NCBI RefSeq assembly: GCF_014334325.1
Contig: NZ_JACSET010000004.1
Location: forward strand, 124,001-188,000
DNA from: Treponema sp. Marseille-Q4130
GTDB lineage: Bacteria; Spirochaetota; Spirochaetia; Treponematales; Treponemataceae
Length of the DNA stretch: 64,000 nt
Direction: 5' to 3'
Part shown: positions 34,091-43,359 of the stretch, one piece after another
Numbering within the stretch: the first letter of the stretch is position 1
Layout: the number at the start of each line of letters is the position of its first letter
Translations under genes and position numbers: made by a program
Notes under the pieces: generated by a model
Told to the model about the DNA's origin: nothing
The model's database searches: none
What the model saw: the letters and a program-made list of their open reading frames with translations, nothing else

Positions 34091-36586
34091 CTACTTTTCG
34101 GGATTAAAACTTACCGTGCGCAAAATATCTCCGAAAACGCCCGCCGCCGTCACGCCCGCACCCGCTCCGTAACCGCGCACGGTGAGCGGAATGGGCTGAT
34201 AGCGTTCGGTGTGAAATACAAAAGCGTTTTCCCCGCCCTTTACGCCGTAAAGCGGATCGTCTTTACCGACTTCGAGCATACCGACGGTATAGGAGCCGTC
34301 TTTAATCGACGCGCCCATACGGAGCACTTTGCCTTCTTTTCGAAGATCGGCGATCTTTTTATGAAAATAGTCGTCGACTTCTTCGAGCTTTTTCATAAAC
34401 TCTTCGACCGTACCCGACGAATCGAAAGAATCGGGAAACACTTTGTTGATTTTGACGTCGTCGAGTTCGATCGCAGCCCCCGCCTCTCGCGCGATGATGA
34501 GCGCTTTTCGTGCGACGTCCATGCCGTTCAAATCGTCGCGCGGATCGGGCTCGGTAAAGCGGAGCTCTTTCGCTTCTTGTACCGCTTTGCTGAACGGCAC
34601 GTCTTCGTCGAGCCGTCCGAAAATATACGAAAGAGATCCCGACATGATGCCCGTAAAGCCCGTAAGCTTATCTCCGCTTTTAAATAAATTCTGCAGCGTG
34701 TCGATAATGGGAAGCCCCGCGCCGACGTTCGCTTCGTAGAGAAAACGGCGCCTCATACCGTTTGCGATTTTCCGCAGCTCGCGATAATAATCGATCTTCA
34801 TCGAGTTCGCCCGCTTGTTCGGCGTTACGACCGAAAGCCCCGCTTTAAAAAGATCGACATAGCGTTCCGGCAAATCGTAGGAAGCAGTACAGTCGACGAA
34901 CACGGGATTAAGCGGTTTCGTCTCTTTTACGAATTTAATAATTTCATCGACGCTCGGCTTTTGCGGCGGCGTCTTTATCTTTTCGCGCCACGACGCAAGG
35001 TCTATACCGTCGGCTTCGACAAACATTCCGTCGACAGTCGAAATCGCCATAACGCGGATATCGACGTTTTCCGAAAGCAGCTTTTCCCTCTGGTCGCGGA
35101 TTTGGTCGATGAGCGCGCCGCCGATCGTTCCGGCACCGAACACAAACACTTCGATAGTCTGCGCCGTGTTGAAAAAGAAGCGGTGAGCGGCGCGAACGGC
35201 GGTATCCCCGTATTCGCCGAGCACGACGCAGGACGTACAGCGCTCAGACGATCCTTGCGCGATCGCAATGATATTGACGTCTTGAGAAGCGAGCGCGGAA
35301 AAAAATCGGGATGCCACTCCGCGCTTTTGAATCATATTATCGCCGACGATCGAAACGATTGCGCAGTTTTTTTCCACCTCTATCGGATTGATGACGCCGT
35401 CACTTATTTCGAGTTCGAATTCCGCTTTCAACGCATCGAGGGCGCGGTCGGCTTCCGTATCGCGGATACAAAACGAAATCGTATACTCCGACGACGACTG
35501 CGTAATGAGCAAAATCGAAATCGATGCGCGGGAAACGGCGGCAAAGATTCTGCTTGCCATACCGGTTCTTCCGCGCATATTCGTTCCGCTCACGCTCAGC
35601 ATCGCCGTATTTTTCAAACACGAAATGCCGCGAACATCTCCGACTTTTTTTTCGCTTTCAAAAGGGCCGCGTCCGATCCTCGTACCGCGGGCATCGGGAC
35701 GGTGACTGTTTTTGCTCCACGCTTCGATATCTTTTGCCGCAAGCGGCGCGATCGTTTTCGGGTGAAGCACTTTGCTTCCGAAAAACGCGAGTTCGAGCGC
35801 TTCTTCGTAGCTCATGTCATCGACGAGGATCGCGTCTTTTACGACGCGCGGATCGGCCGTATAGATGCCGTCGACGTCCGTCCAAAATTCCACTTTCGAA
35901 GAACCGAGCGATGCGGCGATAATCGAAGCGGAAAAATCGGAACCGTTTCTGCCGAGCAGTCCCGGAACGGGAGCGCAGCCGGTACCGCGTATCCACGAGC
36001 AGATAAAGCCCGGAAACAATAAAATGCGTGTCTGTGATTGATTTTCTCCGTCGCGGTACGGCAGCATCGCTTCGGCACACTTTGCGTAATCGGGATCCCC
36101 TTCTCTGTGATTGCCCGTCGTAAAGATGAATTTCCGCGAATCGAGCAAAATGACGCTCTGCCCTTTTGCGAGCAAAACCGCTTTCATGATCGGCGCGCTT
36201 AAAAGCTCTCCCATGCCCATGATGCGGCAGTGAACGGTACCCGGGCATTCGCCGAAAGACACGCAGCCGGTTAATAATTTTTCGTATTCTTCGAAAATCG
36301 GCTCGAGCTCTTTTAAAACGGATGCGGCATCGAAAGACGGAAGCTTTGACTGGAGTTCCGAACAGATATCAGAATGCACCGCCTTCAGTTCGTGAACGAA
36401 ATTTTCTGCATGCATGCCTTTTACGCACGCGTCGATGCTTTCCTGCAATTTATTCGAAACACCCGCGACGGCGGAAACGACGACGCTTACGCGCCCTGCT
36501 TCCGCGCGAGAGATAATAATGTCCGCGGATGAAAGGATGCGGCGTGCGCTTTCCATCGACGTGCCGCCGAATTTTAAAGTAATCAT
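34091..36586 (-). CDS. thrA: bifunctional aspartokinase - homoserine dehydrogenase
   Basis: Catalyses the first and third steps of the aspartate pathway to threonine and methionine. Of 831 residues, about 1-300 are aspartokinase (LKFGGTSMES, then GRNGSDFSASIIAASL), about 310-455 are two ACT domains, and about 465-831 are homoserine dehydrogenase (FVFGAGTIGGALIDQI for NAD(P), then VVTPNKRANS and GIMSGSLSYIFGRLDE). I choose the ATG at 36586, preceded by GAGG. It heads the minus-strand run of seven genes down to queA. Confidence 0.95.
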   Translation of the reverse strand: MITLKFGGTSMESARRILSSADIIISRAEAGRVSVVVSAVAGVSNKLQESIDACVKGMHAENFVHELKAVHSDICSELQSKLPSFDAASVLKELEPIFEEYEKLLTGCVSFGECPGTVHCRIMGMGELLSAPIMKAVLLAKGQSVILLDSRKFIFTTGNHREGDPDYAKCAEAMLPYRDGENQSQTRILLFPGFICSWIRGTGCAPVPGLLGRNGSDFSASIIAASLGSSKVEFWTDVDGIYTADPRVVKDAILVDDMSYEEALELAFFGSKVLHPKTIAPLAAKDIEAWSKNSHRPDARGTRIGRGPFESEKKVGDVRGISCLKNTAMLSVSGTNMRGRTGMASRIFAAVSRASISILLITQSSSEYTISFCIRDTEADRALDALKAEFELEISDGVINPIEVEKNCAIVSIVGDNMIQKRGVASRFFSALASQDVNIIAIAQGSSERCTSCVVLGEYGDTAVRAAHRFFFNTAQTIEVFVFGAGTIGGALIDQIRDQREKLLSENVDIRVMAISTVDGMFVEADGIDLASWREKIKTPPQKPSVDEIIKFVKETKPLNPVFVDCTASYDLPERYVDLFKAGLSVVTPNKRANSMKIDYYRELRKIANGMRRRFLYEANVGAGLPIIDTLQNLFKSGDKLTGFTGIMSGSLSYIFGRLDEDVPFSKAVQEAKELRFTEPDPRDDLNGMDVARKALIIAREAGAAIELDDVKINKVFPDSFDSSGTVEEFMKKLEEVDDYFHKKIADLRKEGKVLRMGASIKDGSYTVGMLEVGKDDPLYGVKGGENAFVFHTERYQPIPLTVRGYGAGAGVTAAGVFGDILRTVSFNPEK

Positions 36587-36612
36587 AATTTTCCTCTTAA
36601 AAGATATTGTAT

Positions 36613-36641
36613 ATGATAACAAAAAGGACGTGCGTACTCAA
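36613..36641 (-). promoter_or_regulatory. promoter for the thrA operon
   Basis: Minus strand TTGAGT (36641-36636), 17-bp spacer, TATCAT (36618-36613). The start near 36606 would give a 20-nt leader that contains the thrA ribosome site. I see no attenuator. Confidence 0.45.
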
Positions 36642-36755
36642 TACGGGGATTTAACATAGGAAATTTATTGTATTGTGTGCGGGAATTTTCTGCTTTCCGC
36701 AAAAGGTACTTTATACGAAGATTCCCTTTTACGATCGCGGACAGATCCTTTGATG

Positions 36756-36764
36756 TGATATAAT
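36756..36764 (+). promoter_or_regulatory. extended -10 promoter for intI
   Basis: TGATATAAT is an extended -10 about 74 nt before the intI start. No clear -35 or LexA-like box could be assigned. Confidence 0.4.
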
Positions 36765-36837
36765 CAAACTATAGTGGAAGCCTGTCAATAGTTTGTTATA
36801 TTTAATAGAGGTAATGACATATGAAAGGAGGTTTTTT

Positions 36838-38104
36838 ATGTTTGTTGAAATTCGACCTTATGAAAAAGAGTACTTATCGGTACATTTTAAAGCAAGGGGC
36901 GAAGATTTTGCTAAAATTCTGCAATCAATAAAAAAAGTACCTAATAGGGCTTGGATTCCGGCCGGATGTTTCTGGATTATACCTGCCGACCGTAATTCTT
37001 GCGATATTTTATTAAACAACCTCTATAATGAAGGTCTTTTCAGGGCTGATTCCTGCTTTGATTTTAAAAATTCTGAACTTAATAATACTGAGTCTTTGAA
37101 TACCGAAATTATGGGAGAAAGGAATAATGATACTGCAAGCGATGTTCAGTGTATTTTAAATAAGTTGGAAGAAGTTATTACTGCCAAACACTACAGTAAG
37201 CGTACAATGGAGGCTTACAGCTATTGGATAAGCCGCTTTATCCGAGAACATGAAGATAAAAATCTTAAAACTCTTTCTGATACGGAAATAAATTCCTTTG
37301 TGAGCTGTCTTGCAGTGAAGGAAAAGGCTGCCGCTTCAAGCCAAAATCAGGCTCTTGCGGCTCTTTTGTTTCTATGATAAAAACATATTAGGCTTAACTA
37401 TAAAGACTCCTGAAAATATAGTCCGTGCTAAAAAGTCTAAAAAGCTGCCTGCCGTAATGACCCGTGAGGAAACTGCAAAGATATTCTCTCTTTTGCCTGA
37501 AAACGATTACGGGCTTCTTATCCGTTTGCTTTACGGAACCGGAATGCGGCTTATGGAAGCCTTGCGGTTAAGAATTCAGGATATTGATTTTGGGAAAAAC
37601 GAAATTACGGTACACTGCGGAAAAGGTGCGAAAGACCGTAAAACCGTACTGCCTGTTTCGCTTAAATTTCCGCTTCAAAAACATTTGGAAAATGTCCGGC
37701 GTATTCATGAGGCAGACTGCAAGGACGGTTTCGGTTCGGTGCCGCTTCCATTTGCTCTTGCAAAAAAATATCCCAATGCCGGCAAAACTTGGGTATGGCA
37801 GTGGGTGTTTCCTCAAGCACGCCGATGGCGTAACAAAGAAACCGGCGAGCAAGGGCGCCACCATATCGATCCTTCGGTTATTCAGCGTACTCTGCATGAA
37901 GCTGTTTTAAAGTCCAACATCCCAAAACCAATCGGCTGTCACACTTTCCGCCACTCATTTGCAACGCACCTGCTTGAAGCCGGCTACGATATCCGCACTA
38001 TCCAAGAGCTTCTCGGCCACAGCGATGTTAAAACTACTATGGTTTACACCCATGTCCTAAATCGCGGCGGTCTAGGCATTCAAAGCCCTATAGACAGGAT
38101 GTAA
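36838..38104 (+). pseudogene. intI: integron integrase IntI, frameshifted
   Basis: Tyrosine recombinase that joins attI and attC sites. The first frame (36838-37377) and the second (to 38104) join within TTTCTATGATAA: QNQALAALLFL ends at a TGA where the +1 frame continues YDKNILGLTIKTPENI. Loss of two bases would explain it. Catalytic residues are intact: Arg in GTGMRLMEALRLRI, HTFRHSFATHLL, LLGHSDVKTTMVYTHV. The IntI-specific insertion is clear (YPNAGKTWVWQWVFPQARRW). About 75 extra N-terminal residues precede the SAM-like domain. AAAGGAGG lies before the ATG. Orientation is the same as the cassettes, as in T. denticola. Confidence 0.9.
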
Positions 38105-38263
38105 TTTTTCTTTGCTCCGTTTAGGGAAGATAGGCCTAATCAGCCGATTGTTGATTTATTCTTGTGAACAGTTATGGTAGAAAGATCTGATTTTTTGATC
38201 CGCAGCAATTTAGATGGAAAAGCATAGGTTTTTGTGATATTATAAGGAAAGGTCGAAAGGATG

Positions 38264-38270
38264 TTAGGCG
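38264..38270 (+). other. attI-like recombination core
   Basis: GTTAGGC about 160 bp after intI matches the G/TTRRRY recombination core, and no matching R'' box precedes it, as expected for attI rather than attC. The first cassette would begin at 38265. Confidence 0.65.
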
Positions 38271-38331
38271 GACGGCTCTACTAGATCCGCTTATTTTGCA
38301 AGTACAAAGTTTACATAAAATGGAGGTCTTT

Positions 38332-38709
38332 ATGAAAAAGAAAATTATTGTATTTCTTGCAGTGATGTTTATATTCGTAGGTTGTAACAATTTAACATCG
38401 ACAGAAACAGAATATACTGTTTGGACAGACCAAAGTACATATTCTTATTTTCAAACAAATTTCGGTACAACTCTAAATGACGGAATGTATGTTCGGTTAG
38501 AATTTACATCTTCTCAATGGAAACAGATTGCTAGTTCTATTACTAGCGAAGGTCGTCATTATTGGACAAAGAGTCAAATACAGGATTGGTTTATCGGTCG
38601 AGGCTTTGGTAATTCAGAAGCTAATCAAGAGTCTGCTTGGTTAACAACTATTGACCATGGATTTATAGCAAGTCGAACAGGCAACATAGTATATTATATT
38701 TTAAAGTGA
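38332..38709 (+). CDS. cassette 1 lipoprotein
   Basis: A 125-residue lipoprotein: signal MKKKIIVFLAVMFIFVGC with lipobox FVGC. The mature domain of about 100 residues (FQTNFGTTLNDGMYVRLEFT, then GFIASRTGNIVYYILK) is of no family I recognise. GGAGG precedes the ATG at 38332; an in-frame ATG upstream would spoil the signal peptide. AT-rich, unlike the core genes. It is the only gene of cassette 1 (38265-38891). The 120 bp between it and attC hold nothing convincing. Confidence 0.7.
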   Translation: MKKKIIVFLAVMFIFVGCNNLTSTETEYTVWTDQSTYSYFQTNFGTTLNDGMYVRLEFTSSQWKQIASSITSEGRHYWTKSQIQDWFIGRGFGNSEANQESAWLTTIDHGFIASRTGNIVYYILK

Positions 38710-38831
38710 GAATATTTTAATTTTAGGTTTCAGACTAAGAAGCGATCGGAAAATTCATATAGTTAAGGAAAATCTTAAAAAAAATAGATTAATCAAAATG
38801 GATGCAGATTGGGTTAAAAAAATAGAAAAAC

Positions 38832-38897
38832 GCCTAACACCCGCTTCAACCTGACATTGCGGACGAGCCGCAAATGCAGGTTAAGCGAATGTTAGGC
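38832..38897 (+). repeat. attC site 1 (66 bp)
   Basis: R'' box GCCTAAC (38832-38838) and R' box GTTAGGC (38891-38897) flank an imperfect palindrome in which CGCTTCAACCTG faces CAGGTTAAGCG and TTGCGG faces CCGCAA. Confidence 0.9.
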
Positions 38898-38995
38898 ACA
38901 CGCCTGCGGCGGCGCGCACTAATATTCGGAATGAATAAATATTTAAGTATGTTAATTAATATTTGGTAACTCGTTTGTTTTAAAAGGAGATAAAC

Positions 38996-39256
38996 ATGAT
39001 GATTTTACGAGAAGTACGTACACTTGAGGATTTGCGGTTATTCTATGAATCAGAAGCACAAAAGTTTAGCACAGAAGAAGATTTCGTAGTAGTTGCAAGG
39101 CATCTTGATTCAATTATGAATTCATTTGAATTATCTAGTGATGAATTAGACTATGTAAGAAGCAATGTTCTTTCCCTAGAGGAGCAAACAAATAAAGCAA
39201 CGTTAATTAATTCAAAAAAAGCAGCCCAAATACTTCTTCGAAGGAAACAAAAATGA
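38996..39256 (+). CDS. cassette 2 hypothetical protein
   Basis: An 86-residue soluble, mostly helical acidic protein (SEAQKFSTEEDFVVVARHLD). AAGGAG precedes the ATG at 38996. Its stop overlaps the next gene start by 4 nt (ATGA), so the two are coupled and probably act together. No family recognised. Confidence 0.65.
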   Translation: MMILREVRTLEDLRLFYESEAQKFSTEEDFVVVARHLDSIMNSFELSSDELDYVRSNVLSLEEQTNKATLINSKKAAQILLRRKQK

Positions 39257-39735
39257 ATGAAATAATTGAAATTGGTGGTATGATTGCTGCATTAGGAACT
39301 GCAGTGGCTGCAGTAATAGGTTTGGTTATCGCGCGCGATCAGCTAAAGAGCATAAATGATCAAATTAAAATTGCTGTTTCAAATCAAAAAGTTGAATCTT
39401 TAAAAATTGTTTTGGAAATTGAAACACAAATGAATTCAAGAAAATTAGAGTTTGATAAAGCTTCAAAACAAGTTCGTGAATCACAGGCTGTAAATGCATC
39501 AGATGAAGTTATGGAAATATTGGAAGATTACTTCAATTCTGTAAAAGAAAGCTATTTTAATTCAATGGATCGTTTATGTTATTGTATTGATCGAAAATAT
39601 ATAGAAGATAAAGATTGGCGAGCAGAATATCGCAATTTACTAAAAGATACGATTGATGATTACCCAGACGATTTTAATGCAGCATCTCCATATAAAAATT
39701 TGCTAAAAATCAACCAAGAGTGGCAAACTTCATAG
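39253..39735 (+). CDS. cassette 2 membrane-anchored helical protein
   Basis: A 160-residue protein with one N-terminal membrane segment (GMIAALGTAVAAVIGLVIA, about 8-26) and a helical, probably coiled-coil cytoplasmic part. The layout resembles small membrane proteins often seen in phage-defence or cassette genes, but there is no recognised domain. It is translationally coupled to the preceding gene. The attC site starts 5 nt after the stop. Confidence 0.65.
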   Translation: MNEIIEIGGMIAALGTAVAAVIGLVIARDQLKSINDQIKIAVSNQKVESLKIVLEIETQMNSRKLEFDKASKQVRESQAVNASDEVMEILEDYFNSVKESYFNSMDRLCYCIDRKYIEDKDWRAEYRNLLKDTIDDYPDDFNAASPYKNLLKINQEWQTS

Positions 39736-39740
39736 AAAAT

Positions 39741-39862
39741 GCCTAACAACTGCTTCAACCTGATATTTTCTTTGGCGCATTTTGTGCTGTCGCTTCGCTC
39801 CTGACGCACAAAATGCGCCAAGCCCTACAGGCACGAAAATACAGGTTAAGCGAATGTTATGT
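39741..39862 (+). repeat. attC site 2 (122 bp)
   Basis: GCCTAAC (39741-39747) to GTTATGT (39856-39862). The outer arms match site 1, but the centre carries an extra hairpin, TTGGCGCATTTTGTGC facing GCACAAAATGCGCCAA. The R' box departs from GTTRRRY at one base. Confidence 0.85.
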
Positions 39863-39912
39863 GGACTGCCCTTCGGGCAGCAAAAAGGTTTACGAATAAC
39901 TAGGAGATAAAA

Positions 39913-40647
39913 ATGTCAGTAGAAAATATAGTTACAATAATTACAGGTGTTATTGAAACGGGTGCAATAGGATTTTTGACATTTTATATAATAAATGGCT
40001 TAAAGACAAAAATTAATACACTTCAAGCTACAATTAGTCAACAAGGAAAAACAATTGAAGTAATGGAAAAAAGAATTATAGAAACTGAAAAAGTCGGAGG
40101 AATATACAAAAGCTTGATAGAAAATATGCCTAAAGATATCGATAATTATCGTGCTTTTATTTCTAAAACAAAGGATAGCACTATCATTGAATTAAAAGAA
40201 GAAAATGAAACTATAAAAGAAAAATTGAAAAAAGCAGAAGAGACGATTGAAGCTTCAAAAAATCCGAAATCAGAAATAGAAAAACATTTAAAAATTTTAA
40301 AAAAACTTATGATGCAATATAAACAAAGAATCGGAGGTGATAGTTATTTGTCTTTAAAAGATATCTGTGAATTTAATAAATTGCAAATTGAAAATTCTGT
40401 TAAGTACATCGTTGAAACACAAACCCTCGAAGAATTTATTAATAAACTTGGATTTGATGTTGAAATAAATGATGATGAAAGAATAGTTAATGAAATATTA
40501 AAAGAACTTCATATTCATAAAGAAAATATACCAGTAAGAGCTCAATGGGGAATTGATGGACATTATATATTGTACAAAAATAAGATGGTTATAAATTCTT
40601 CATTTCTCAGTAAATTAAAAGATGAATATTCCATTGTGAAATCATGA
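39913..40647 (+). CDS. cassette 3 membrane-anchored coiled-coil protein
   Basis: A 244-residue protein with an N-terminal membrane segment (IVTIITGVIETGAIGFLTFY, about 5-30), a long coiled coil (about 32-140, rich in Lys/Glu/Ile) and a small C-terminal domain (EFINKLGFDVEINDDERIVN, ending near YILYKNKMVINSSFL). TAGGAG lies before the ATG. It precedes a restriction-modification pair with no attC between, so all three may travel as one cassette. Function unknown. Confidence 0.65.
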   Translation: MSVENIVTIITGVIETGAIGFLTFYIINGLKTKINTLQATISQQGKTIEVMEKRIIETEKVGGIYKSLIENMPKDIDNYRAFISKTKDSTIIELKEENETIKEKLKKAEETIEASKNPKSEIEKHLKILKKLMMQYKQRIGGDSYLSLKDICEFNKLQIENSVKYIVETQTLEEFINKLGFDVEINDDERIVNEILKELHIHKENIPVRAQWGIDGHYILYKNKMVINSSFLSKLKDEYSIVKS

Positions 40648-40719
40648 AAGCACCTACCCCCACACAAGGATGCTAGTGTTTGTATAGAAAAAAATCAGAA
40701 AAAATGGTAGGCTTAAAAT

Positions 40720-41907
40720 ATGAGCAACATTTATCCATATTATAATTCCATGATTTTTGATGATAAAACAGTTCCGCGTAATGATTTAAATATCGTTAAT
40801 AAACAGAAAAGTAACCCTTTACCATGGAATGGACAATTTTCTCCTCAGTTAGTCGAAACTTTAATGTCATCTTATTGTAATAGAAATGATATTGTTTTTG
40901 ATCCATTTTTGGGTAGTGGTACAACACTTTTAGAAGCAGGAGAATTTAACCTCAAAGCATATGGAACAGAGATTAATTATGGGGCTATTTGTCTTGCAAA
41001 TCTTTATACTTTTATTAATATTGAATTTTCAGATCGAGTATTGATCTTGTCAAACCTTGAAAAAAAATTAAACTTAACAGAAGATAAATCAAAAGACTTT
41101 TTTTATACAATATCAAAGAACATAACAACAGATTATGAACAGAAACTATTTTCAGCTTTGGTAGTTTTAACTGATTTTTACAAAGATAATTTCTCTGCAA
41201 AATGGCTTTCATCAAAGTGGAACAAGGTAAAAGAAACTGTTTTAGCATTGCCATTTTCAAAAAACAAAATAGAAGTTATGCGAAATGATGCTCGGTCGTT
41301 AGATATTAATACTGACACTTGCACTTTTGTATTAACTTCACCGCCATATATAAATGTTTTTAACTATCATCAACAATATCGTGCTTCTGTCGAATTTTTA
41401 AATGGTAGCGTATTACCAGCAGCACAAGCAGAAATAGGCTCTAACAGAAAGAACAGAGGAAATAGATATCTTACAGTTGTGCAATATTGTGAAGATATGG
41501 TTAATGTTTTTTCTGAAATTAACAGAGTCTGTAAAAAGGACTCTCACATTATCTTTGTTGTTGGAAGAGAGTCTGCCGTTATGAAAACTCCTTTTTATAA
41601 TGGAAAAATTATTACAGAATTGGCTTGCGGAGTTTGTGGCTTAAAACCTTTGTTTCGACAAGAACGAAATTTTAAAAATAAATTTGGTACTCAGATTTAT
41701 GAAGATATTCTACACTTCTCTTCATCAAAAATTAATGAGAATATAGACTATCTTAAAAATTTTGTATTAAATTTACTGTTAGAATCATTCGATTATGCTC
41801 CAGAGGATAAAAAAGTATATTTAAGAATGGCACTTGATAGTTGTAAAACAAAGATTTATAAGATTCCGATATTTAAAACAGTAAATTTGGAGGTTATCAA
41901 TGCATAA
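40720..41907 (+). CDS. cassette 3 DNA methyltransferase (N4-cytosine/N6-adenine class)
   Basis: Modification enzyme of a type II restriction system, 395 residues. SAM motif I is FDPFLGSGTTLLEAG (about residues 65-79), placed near the N-terminus; the catalytic motif IV is LTSPPYINVFNYHQQYR (about 206). The order motif I before SPPY fits the beta-like class. It overlaps the endonuclease gene by 8 nt. The start at 40720 is the first good ATG; the ribosome site is weak. It protects the cell from its partner enzyme. Confidence 0.85.
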   Translation: MSNIYPYYNSMIFDDKTVPRNDLNIVNKQKSNPLPWNGQFSPQLVETLMSSYCNRNDIVFDPFLGSGTTLLEAGEFNLKAYGTEINYGAICLANLYTFINIEFSDRVLILSNLEKKLNLTEDKSKDFFYTISKNITTDYEQKLFSALVVLTDFYKDNFSAKWLSSKWNKVKETVLALPFSKNKIEVMRNDARSLDINTDTCTFVLTSPPYINVFNYHQQYRASVEFLNGSVLPAAQAEIGSNRKNRGNRYLTVVQYCEDMVNVFSEINRVCKKDSHIIFVVGRESAVMKTPFYNGKIITELACGVCGLKPLFRQERNFKNKFGTQIYEDILHFSSSKINENIDYLKNFVLNLLLESFDYAPEDKKVYLRMALDSCKTKIYKIPIFKTVNLEVINA

Positions 41908-42811
41908 TTTACCTTCGCCACATGGCGATAAACTAATGGCTTTATTAGACAATAAAAAACTTCCTGATGTTGATAAAGCAAATGTAAATGAGGCAATTAA
42001 ACGTTATAAATCATGGAGAGTAGATATTCTCAATGCATATGGCTCAAAAGATGATAAAATTAAAATTTGTGTTGATACTCTTAATAGGTATATGAATTTT
42101 ATAGAGTATGACCTTATATTTAAAAGTACAGAAAATTTTTTATACAGACAAAAAGGGCAACTCAAATTAGATAATACCGTAATGGAAGAATTTTTACCTC
42201 TGTTTGTTTACAGTATATTTACTGAAAAGATAAAAGCACAAGGATTGTCATTAGGTCCTACAACATGTATTTCCGGAATAAGATTTGATGGTTCGATTTC
42301 ATCAAAATCTATTGGAGGAGATATTGAACTTAGACAGAAAGACCAAGATTTTGCAATTTCTAAAAAGCTATTTATAAAAACAAGTTTCGACAACAACTTT
42401 GATAAGTATGAACAAAAAGCAACAAATTTAGCTTTTCTAGCCTGTGAATGTAAAACCAACCTCGATAAAACAATGTTTCAAGAAGCATCGGCAACGGCAT
42501 TAGACTTAAAGGAAACAGTTCCATGTTCAAAGTATTTACTACTGTGTGATTGGTTGGATATGACCCCAATAAGTACAAGTACCACAGCAATCGATGAAAT
42601 AATAATTCTCAGAAAAGCAAAAAGAATATCATCATCGGATAGACAACATTTTGCAGTTTACGAAAAACGTAAACAGTATTTTGATTCGTATAAAGATTTT
42701 TTGTTGAAACATCCATATCATTTATCTGCTTTTGAACGCTTTATAGAACATATTGAAGAAATAATAATTGAGAATTCTGAAAGTGAGATTTTAGAACGAG
42801 GATATTTCTAA
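41900..42811 (+). CDS. cassette 3 type II restriction endonuclease, Bpu10I-like
   Basis: Predicted endonuclease, 303 residues. The PD-(D/E)XK core is GDIELRQKD followed by LAFLACECKTNLDKTMFQEA (about 152-195, with ECK as catalytic residues). This motif and the N-terminal SPHGDKLMALLDNKKLPD recall the Bpu10I family, which cuts CCTNAGC-type sites; the family call is from memory and the site is not certain. It overlaps the methyltransferase by 8 nt. Five bases separate its stop from the next attC. Confidence 0.65.
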   Translation: MHNLPSPHGDKLMALLDNKKLPDVDKANVNEAIKRYKSWRVDILNAYGSKDDKIKICVDTLNRYMNFIEYDLIFKSTENFLYRQKGQLKLDNTVMEEFLPLFVYSIFTEKIKAQGLSLGPTTCISGIRFDGSISSKSIGGDIELRQKDQDFAISKKLFIKTSFDNNFDKYEQKATNLAFLACECKTNLDKTMFQEASATALDLKETVPCSKYLLLCDWLDMTPISTSTTAIDEIIILRKAKRISSSDRQHFAVYEKRKQYFDSYKDFLLKHPYHLSAFERFIEHIEEIIIENSESEILERGYF

Positions 42812-42815
42812 AAAC

Positions 42816-42881
42816 GCCTAACACCCGCTTCAACCTGACATTGCGGACGAGCCGCAAATGCAGGTTAAGCGGTAGTTAGAT
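42816..42881 (+). repeat. attC site 3 (66 bp)
   Basis: GCCTAAC (42816-42822) to GTTAGAT (42875-42881), nearly identical to site 1 across the centre. Confidence 0.9.
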
Positions 42882-42918
42882 GGATTGACGGCAATGCCGT
42901 CAACATTGGTGCTGAGGT

Positions 42919-43344
42919 ATGAGAAAATCAATATTTGAAACCATAATCCAGAGTAACATAAAAAATATTTGGAAAATAATAACCGATAATGAACATTATT
43001 CGTGGCGGAGTGATATTTCGGAAATAAAAATTATTGAGCCTCATCATAAATTTATAGAAGTATCAAAAAATGGCATACAAACAGTTTTTACAATAACAGC
43101 GATAAAACCGTATAGTTTGTATGAATTTGATATGGAAAATAAATATTTTAGAGGACATTGGATTGGGTGTTTTCAGGAACTTTCAGAAAAAGAAACAAAA
43201 ATCTTGTTCACAGAAATCTTGAATATAAAAAATCCTATTATGGAAATATTTTCATATATATGTATGAATTTAAAAAATATGCAGAAAAAATACATTTCGG
43301 ATTTGATTAAAGAATTGGAAAAACAAAAAGTATTAAGTACTTGA
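42919..43344 (+). CDS. cassette 4 SRPBCC-family ligand-binding protein
   Basis: A 141-residue protein of the START/Bet v 1-like SRPBCC fold: FETIIQSNIKNIWKIITDNE at the start (first strand and helices), a central set of strands (VFTITAIKPYSLYEFDMENK), and a long C-terminal helix (IFSYICMNLKNMQKKYISDL). Members bind hydrophobic ligands in a cavity; the ligand is unknown. No strong ribosome site lies before the ATG at 42919. AT-rich cassette gene. Confidence 0.75.
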   Translation: MRKSIFETIIQSNIKNIWKIITDNEHYSWRSDISEIKIIEPHHKFIEVSKNGIQTVFTITAIKPYSLYEFDMENKYFRGHWIGCFQELSEKETKILFTEILNIKNPIMEIFSYICMNLKNMQKKYISDLIKELEKQKVLST

Positions 43345-43359
43345 AATTATACGCATAAT

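Noticed and set aside
37355-37390. Programmed frameshift in intI
   Set aside because: No slippery heptamer, internal ribosome site or following stem is visible; a two-base loss explains it more simply.
40648-40719. Possible attC between the coiled-coil gene and the methyltransferase
   Set aside because: CCTACC and GGTAGG form weak inverted ends, but there is no GTTRRRY core and no conserved arms.
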